From Buddleja alternifolia (taxonomy: Eukaryota; Streptophyta; Magnoliopsida; Lamiales; Scrophulariaceae): a DNA stretch of 64,000 nucleotides. Positions 58,489 to 64,000 of the stretch are shown in pieces. The stretch is from positions 25,980,480-26,044,479 of the forward strand of contig CM033397.1 of NCBI GenBank assembly GCA_019426215.1, given 5' to 3'. The position numbers and the translations under genes are program-made. Position 1 is the first letter of the stretch. The number at the start of each line of letters is the position of its first letter. Under the pieces are notes generated by a model, which saw only the letters and a program-made list of their open reading frames with translations, was not told where the DNA came from and did no database searches.

Positions 58489-58588
58489 CAATGCAAGTAC
58501 CACGTACAAGACTCAATGCAAGTATCATGTACAAGACTCAATGCAAGTATCATGTACCAAACTCAATGCAAGTATCATGTACAAGACA
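58489..58588. repeat. 25-bp tandem repeat, four units
   Basis: Units of 'caatgcaagtatcatgtac' plus six bases, exactly 4 x 25, with a few substitutions. Inside the gypsy LTR. Confidence 0.92.
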
Positions 58589-60416
58589 TGTTTAAATAAC
58601 ACGTACACGTAACGCTTAAGCAGTAGGGGGCCATGTTAGCAATACTATCGCGTCCGATGATTTACCCATAGCACTTTGGGTCCCTCTGCTTCTTCCTTAT
58701 CACCCCTGAACATGCGGCTTAAAAGCCATCACCTTATACCTCTCCACGCAGGCTCGCGATGCCCGATTTGGTCATATCCGGAATATGCCACACGATAAAT
58801 GACCCATGCACCCTCAGAGCACTCCGTCCTAGATGCATGGATCTGGACGTGGATAGCAGGAACTGTTTAAGACCGCAAGCCCATGCTTGACTGGCCGAAC
58901 CCTGCCCTATCCGTCGCCCAACCTTGGGCCCAACACAACCACGCAAGATGAAACATGTCACAAGAACACCATCACGACAAATGATCATGATACAAGAACC
59001 AAATGATGGAGTACTTCCATGAATCCATAAAAAACGATGTTTATTTTGAAATCATGCTTGCAAAATATGCATTTGAAACAAGTATGCAATCATGTATGTC
59101 ACGAATGATTAAATGAAGCGTTTTGGCTCACGAAGGAATATTGAATCGAGCGAATATTTTTTTTTTTCAGAATTTCATTAAAAGAATGTTTTCTTGAAAT
59201 CATTTTCACAAAACCTGCCTGGAAAATTATTCTCGCAAGATATGTCTTTGAAACGTGCCAAGAAATGGTTAATGCAAATTGAGTCCATGATTTGATTTGA
59301 AAGTGTTGAAATTCATTTTCATGTGAAGTATTGAAAGCATGATGAAAGTATATAGATATATATACGACGTGCTCCTTCCAGTTTTGAAAGACATATAACT
59401 ATAATTTTGAGAGGCACTCACTCTACGTCCAAGTTTATACGGCGTTGTCCTCGTTCGTCTCACCGACAACACCTGCTAAGCGAATTATATCATAAGCTCA
59501 TTTTCTAACTCGTCTAAAGTCTACCCGGGGTAGTCTATGAGGTCCTAATAACTATACCAACATGCACAACAAGTTACCTTAATGAAAACTAGGCTTAATT
59601 TCAATCTTCCCCAAAAGGTCGATAAGAGGCATAAAAACAGATTTGTGCAGTTTTAGTGCATGAATTGTTAAAAATCATAAACTCAATAATTGTGGGTAAA
59701 ACGATTTCCATAAATGTTCTAAATTTGTTAAAAGACCTTAGATAAATTTTTCAAAGGTAAATGGTCACTTGAAATGTGGCTATTTTACTCAAAACCGAAG
59801 TAAAATTGGGTTCAATTTTTACTGGGGCAGTATTACTTTAAAATTCATATAAAATCCGAATTTAATCAAATAAGCCCCAATTTTATACACAACAACCCCA
59901 ATACATATTATTATCCCCTGTAAAATTTTGAAATCAAAATGAAGTTTGTAAGAACCCCAAATGATGTCTCAAACAAACATTTTGAAATCCCGTAAGGCTT
60001 CTGGCAGTCTATACTTAACAATTTCCATAATTCACATTACACCTCCAAAAATCGCAAACAATTCCAGAAATATTTTCGATATGCAGTAACATACACAGTA
60101 AAAGTTTTGAACTCAAATAACATTTTCGCATTTCGATATAATTCTTCGAAATCAGTAGCAGATTTAAAGACCCAACTTACAATTGTCATGCATGTGTGAT
60201 TTCTTCATTTAAGCCTTTAGGTTAGTTACTATAAATTGTAAATTTAAGCTTAAAACTCATAGATCTACTCTTCTAATACACATGCAATAACATTTTCAAA
60301 GCAAATTTAGCCTCTACCATTACCTACTAATGTAAGATCAAGGAATTACAAGTTACCTTTAATGCTACCAACAAGTGTGAAGATGGTTGAGGTTGAAACT
60401 AATATACTAATTTGTA

Positions 60417-60418
<2 letters not shown>

Positions 60419-60457
<39 letters not shown>
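60419..60457. repeat. (TA)n microsatellite
   Basis: About 20 TA units near the outer part of the gypsy LTR. A second run (about 60559-60577) directly abuts the MULE terminus. Confidence 0.9.
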
Positions 60458-60459
<2 letters not shown>

Positions 60460-60577
60460 TGAATGGAAGGATGAAGAGAGGTTGAAGATGATGAAAATGG
60501 AGAAAGAGAGTTGAAGAGGTATTTTCTTGTAAGGAAAATGATGAAGTTGTGGCATGTTATATATATATATATATATA

Positions 60578-60700
60578 GGGATAATTACATCCAGCATCCT
60601 AAGTTTTTGTGAAATTACAAAAAACATCCTCTAGTTCGATAAATTACATCTAGCATCCTGTAGTTTTACTCCGTCCAACAAGTAGCACCTTCCGTTAGGG
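60578..60700. repeat. MULE left terminal region with internal subrepeats
   Basis: Two copies of an approximately 28-base unit 'taattacat(c)agcatcctaagttttt', 59 bases apart, and a third partial copy ('aaattacaaaaaacatcct'). Such subrepeats are common in MULE ends and may bind transposase. Confidence 0.65.
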
Positions 60701-60898
60701 TTACTGTACGGCGCCGTTAATTTTTTGGGTGAACTTCCGAAAATACCCTTGTCCTTTTTTGAACATAGAATCCCTATAATGTTCGGACAAGAATACCCTT
60801 TTGGTGTAAAATGTTATGTTTTAACAAGTTTAGGATGGTAAATGTAAGATTTGTAATTTGTTTAAAAATGACCGTTTTTTGACCGTTGGCTTTCTTCC

Positions 60899-60906
60899 TA
60901 TATATA
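60899..60906 (+). promoter_or_regulatory. TATA box of the MULE GRF gene
   Basis: TATATATA, 38 bases before the ATG at 60944, followed by 'cccaaacc'. It fits a promoter in the terminal or subterminal region, as in MuDR. Confidence 0.6.
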
Positions 60907-60943
60907 CCCAAACCATTTTTTTTCATTATTTACCCACATTGAA

Positions 60944-61312
60944 ATGGCATCTTCGAGCAGCTCATCATATAGTAATTTTGGTGTATTGAGATATCGAAAG
61001 GAGACATGCAAACACCGTGGTTGTGGCAGGAGAACTAGTGTAGTCATTTCAGAATCACCAAAAAACCCGGGTCGTCTTTACTACTGTTGTTCAGAACACA
61101 ATTTCTCTCATTGGTGTTCACCAATTCAAGGCATGGAAGATCCAGTTCAGACAGAATTTGAAGACACTAGTCCAAATCGAAGTGAGAAGAATAAAGTTGC
61201 AGTTGAAGCCAAAGATATGAAGGATGGATTAATAGTTAAATTGCTAGTTGTAAATTTAGTCCTCTTTGCGTTGTTTATGGTATGCCAAATTATAGTAATG
61301 TTGGCTAAATAG
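60944..61312 (+). CDS. GRF-type zinc-finger protein with C-terminal membrane segment (MULE accessory gene)
   Basis: Complete 122-residue ORF starting MASSSSSSYSN. Residues about 22-58 form a GRF-type zinc finger: Cys22, Cys27-Gly, the NPGRLYYC signature (residues 41-48), Cys49 and FSHWC at the end. An acidic/Lys-rich linker follows, and residues about 97-119 are a strongly hydrophobic stretch (LLVVNLVLFALFMVCQIIV), a likely tail anchor. GRF fingers bind single-stranded nucleic acid in other proteins; small plant proteins of this type are uncharacterised. It lies just inside the MULE end and converges on the transposase, the position of mudrB in MuDR, but mudrB has no such domain that I know of. 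It could instead be a captured host gene. Confidence 0.75.
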   Translation: MASSSSSSYSNFGVLRYRKETCKHRGCGRRTSVVISESPKNPGRLYYCCSEHNFSHWCSPIQGMEDPVQTEFEDTSPNRSEKNKVAVEAKDMKDGLIVKLLVVNLVLFALFMVCQIIVMLAK

Positions 61313-61700
61313 GTAGAAATTCAATGTAATGTAATTGTACTACTTGGTAATTGTAATGCAATTTGCATGATGTTCATGACCCCTATTATTTTCAATTTTA
61401 CCATAAAATGAATGACTATAAACAAGACCTATACAAAACTGAAATATTGCAATCAAAATATTACAAAAAATAGAAACCACCACAAAAAAACTTCACAACT
61501 TCAACCAAACAAAAACTAATGTATTACCAACAAAAGTATGTCATCAATATAATTACCAATTCAAAATAATCCAGCAAAAGTACCAAATCTTTCACCCTAC
61601 CAATAATACCAATAATACCCAAAAATAACAGGGGGAATTCAACAAAAATATCAGGGGGAATTCAACAAAAATACCAACCACTTGTCACATTTGTCCAATT
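61313..61700. other. Intergenic space between the convergent MULE genes
   Basis: About 390 A-rich bases with a short direct repeat ('cagggggaattcaacaaaaat' type, near 61630-61670). It probably holds both 3' untranslated regions. Confidence 0.5.
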
Positions 61701-64000
61701 TCATGTCACTGGATGTCTTCCAGTTGTAGCAGGTGAATCATGTAATTTTTTGCTCCTAATCTCCTTCACTATATCTCTTCTTTGTGTTGTAACTGGAGGA
61801 GCAACGGCATGCTGTGTTGATGCAACTTTAGGAGCTGTTGCAGTTTGTGTAGAGACAACTTTAGGAGCTGGTGCATTCTTGGATGATGATGCAGCTTTTG
61901 CCTTCCCTTTTGAGCCAACTTGAGCTTGAATTGATGCAGCTTTTTAGCCAACCCGAGCTTGAGATGATGCAGCTCTTGAGCAACCTTGAGCTTCACATGA
62001 TACATGCTTTGCTTTCCCCATTGAGTCCACTTGCTGAGCTGCCACAGTATTTGACCTCCCTCGCCCCCTTCCTCTCCCCCTTACACTTGCCTGAGAAGAT
62101 GATGCAGGTGGATTTGGTGCATTAGTTGGAACATGTTGGGAACTTGAAGCCCTATTCTTTCCTTTTCCCCTTACTGCAGCTGGATGTGATAATGATGAAG
62201 GTGGAATAGGTTGGGAAGTGGAAGCCCTGCCCCTTCCTCTTCCCCTCCCTGTTGACCTTGTCTGAGATGAAGCTGGAGGATCAATAGCTTTTCTCTTCAA
62301 GTTTCTTGTGGCTGCTAAGGGAACAGAGTCTTCATTCTCCCCAAGATTAGTTGCATTAGCAGGTGGCACCTGTCAGTAATTTAGAAATCAACAACATTAA
62401 TCATACATAGGCAATGTCATCTAATTAAGAACTTAAATAAACATAGATAACAACAAGTTTATACCTCCCCTTCAGGTTGTAAACGTTTTGGACATGTTGA
62501 TCTATTATGTCCTACACCCCTGCATATCCCACACCTCAGAACAGAAGCCCTTCTAAAAACACCTCCCTCTCCTGGTTCCTTAGCCCTGTTCTGCCTTGGT
62601 CTGCCTGCCTGCCTCCTAACAAGTGGAGGGTGTAAATCTTTGGGCATCACATCCATGTCCTCAGGCCAATGTTTAGGATCAATCACTGGATGAATTGCAT
62701 GCCTGTAGGTTTTTATGTAATTTTCCCTTGAAAACCTACTATCAGTGTAACTCTCAACTCGCTCTCTCCTAAAACGTATGGCTAAAACAGCATGCTTACA
62801 GGGAATTCCAGACACATCCCAAACCCTACAATCACATGATCTTGTATTCAAGTTGACAATATAATTAGTGGTTGAATCCCTCACCTCAAACTCATCATCA
62901 GTACCCAACAACAAACGACACTTATTAGACCCTTCACTAGAAATGTTCAATTCTAAAACAGCATTTTTCATAATTGAATTGGTCCACTTCATTCCTTTTA
63001 TTTTCCTCTTCTGCAATCTACTCATGCATTTTGACCTTAAACCATCAAGTAAAGTAAGAACAGGTTTATCTCTCAATTTGGAAATCCATGCATTAAATGA
63101 CTCTAAAATATTATTGGTTACATGGTCATTCTTTAACCTAGTGTCAAAAGCATGCCTAGACCAATGGGAGGATGGAAATTTTACCAGCCAGTCATATGCT
63201 GGTCTCTTCAATTCCTTTATCTTGTACATGGCAAAATTGAAGGTACTAGCATTGTAAGCCCTTGATGCCATCCAAAAGTACTTCTTTAAAGCATGGCCAT
63301 GGTGCTGTTGTCTGAAATTGGCATATATATGTCTTGCACACCTTCTCTGTATAACATCAGGGGCAATATCATTTAATGCCTCCACTAGCCCCTGATACAA
63401 AACAAAATAAATTCAGTAAGTACAAAACAAAACAAATAACAGCAGAAAAAATAATAAACCTTAACAGTTCAATTCCATAACAAAATCATAACAAAAACAA
63501 AGAGTTTCATGCATAAAAAATGTCACTAAGCATACAAAATCAGCTTCAATTACCTTTTGTCTATCACTCATAAAAGTCCATGGCCTCCCAGTGAATCCTC
63601 CAACCATATTTGACAAATGGTCAAAAAAGAATTGCCATGTATCCTTATCCTCTATCTCCACAACAGCAAAAGCTAAAGGATACAAACCATTATTTCCATC
63701 TAACCTTATGGCAGCTAATAACACCCCTCCATATGGCCCTTTTAGGTGACACCCATCAAAACCCAAGAATGGGCTGCAACCCTCCAAATAACCATCCCTC
63801 AAAGCACCTAAACCTAAGAAGAATCTTTTAAACGTAGGTGTGCTACTAATGGAATCACCCTCTTGTTCCAACTCACTCTCTATTACAACCATTGAACCCT
63901 CATTTTTTTCACAATCAATCTTAGAATAATAAGGTAACTTCCCATAGGACTCAGCATGCCCACCATGTATTATATCCAATGCAATCTTTTTTGCCCTATA
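61701..64000 (-). CDS. MuDR-type MULE transposase, partial, three visible exons
   Basis: Cuts and pastes the MULE. The gene enters from the right edge in an open frame (RAKKIALDIIHGGHAESYG). Exon 63554-64000 has the MULE core: FLGFDGCHLKGPYGGVLLAA (catalytic Asp), LYPLAFAVVEIEDKDTW and MSDRQK (Asp). Donor K|GTAATT and acceptor TATCAG join it in phase to exon 62460-63391, with RRCARHIYANF, the SWIM zinc finger (CDCRVWDVSGIPCKH) and a CCHC knuckle (CGICRGVGHNRSTC). A second splice (GAG|GTATAA to ACAG|GTG) joins the last exon 61701-62369, a Ser/Ala/Arg-rich tail with GRGRGRGR motifs. The only defect seen is one TAA at about 61944 in the tail, before the natural stop at 61701. The N-terminal DNA-binding part is outside the window. 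Confidence 0.85.

Larger units (their letters stand above)
57942..60577 (-). mobile_element. G1 gypsy 5' LTR (at least 2.6 kb visible)
   Basis: The internal end is TGTAACGCC... on the plus strand (GGCGTTACA on the minus), adjoining the primer site. The outer end is not seen before the MULE at 60578, so the LTR may continue beyond it. Contains a 46-base tandem duplication at its start (about 57947-58038), the 25-bp repeat at 58489-58588 and long TA runs. ORFs inside are not genes. Confidence 0.65.
60578..64000. mobile_element. Mutator-like element (MULE), left part
   Basis: Starts GGGATAATTACATCCAGCATCC, a MULE-type terminus with repeated subunits: 'attacatccagcatcct' at about 60584 and 'attacatctagcatcct' at about 60643. 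It carries two convergent genes: a GRF-zinc-finger gene on the plus strand and a MuDR-type transposase on the minus. The right terminus lies outside the window, so the 9-bp target duplication cannot be verified; the left flank is a TA repeat. Confidence 0.8.

Noticed and set aside
60418..60627. Minus-strand ORF rich in Tyr-Ile repeats
   Set aside because: Translation of TA microsatellites.
1..64000. CRISPR array, rRNA, operon or prokaryotic signals
   Set aside because: None found. The sequence is plant nuclear DNA and the repeats present are transposon-derived or simple.

Overview
The window is AT-rich plant nuclear DNA, almost certainly from a eudicot. The evidence is the mix of plant element lineages: Ty1/copia including Sirevirus-type, Ty3/gypsy chromovirus-type, L1-like LINEs, a tRNA-derived SINE, MULEs and MITEs. 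A short two-exon potato-inhibitor-I gene is also present. The species cannot be named from the sequence. Most coding sequence belongs to transposable elements, nested several layers deep and mostly decayed.

Layout. 1-6570: three copies of a locally duplicated non-coding unit, with a probable potato inhibitor I gene (2523-2906, minus) between copies 1 and 2. The middle copy is scrambled in a way that suggests an assembly consensus error. 6959-7409: a solo LTR. 7563-12344: a complete but dead Ty1/copia element (minus), flanked by the 5-bp duplication CCTCA. 13160-19795: a 6.6 kb insert that is a near-perfect copy of 38930-45558, flanked on both sides by a 1.67 kb direct duplication (11494-13159 and 19796-21470). 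Around 21970-22920: an inverted LTR fragment and a 164-bp MITE.

22936 to about 42911: a Sirevirus-like element (S1). It keeps gag, a remnant of RT/RNase H and a long env-like region that contains intron-like sequences. It was later hit by two solo LTRs (30654-37238 and 38993-40680), a nearly full-length LINE nested in the first of these, and a MITE. 44886-50530: a second Sirevirus-like remnant (S2) with another solo LTR (44947-46635), a tandem duplication in RNase H and its own env-like ORF. About 50540-55469: a second Ty1/copia element (C3, minus), lacking its 3' LTR. 55862-60577: a gypsy remnant (G1, minus) with a long LTR. 60578-64000: the left half of a MULE. It carries a small GRF-zinc-finger/membrane protein gene and, convergent to it, a multi-exon transposase gene that runs off the window.

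Many nonsense and active-site changes in these elements are C-to-T or G-to-A, as expected from deamination of methylated DNA. The best candidates for intact, functional genes are the protease inhibitor and the small GRF gene. The transposase is intact apart from one tail stop.
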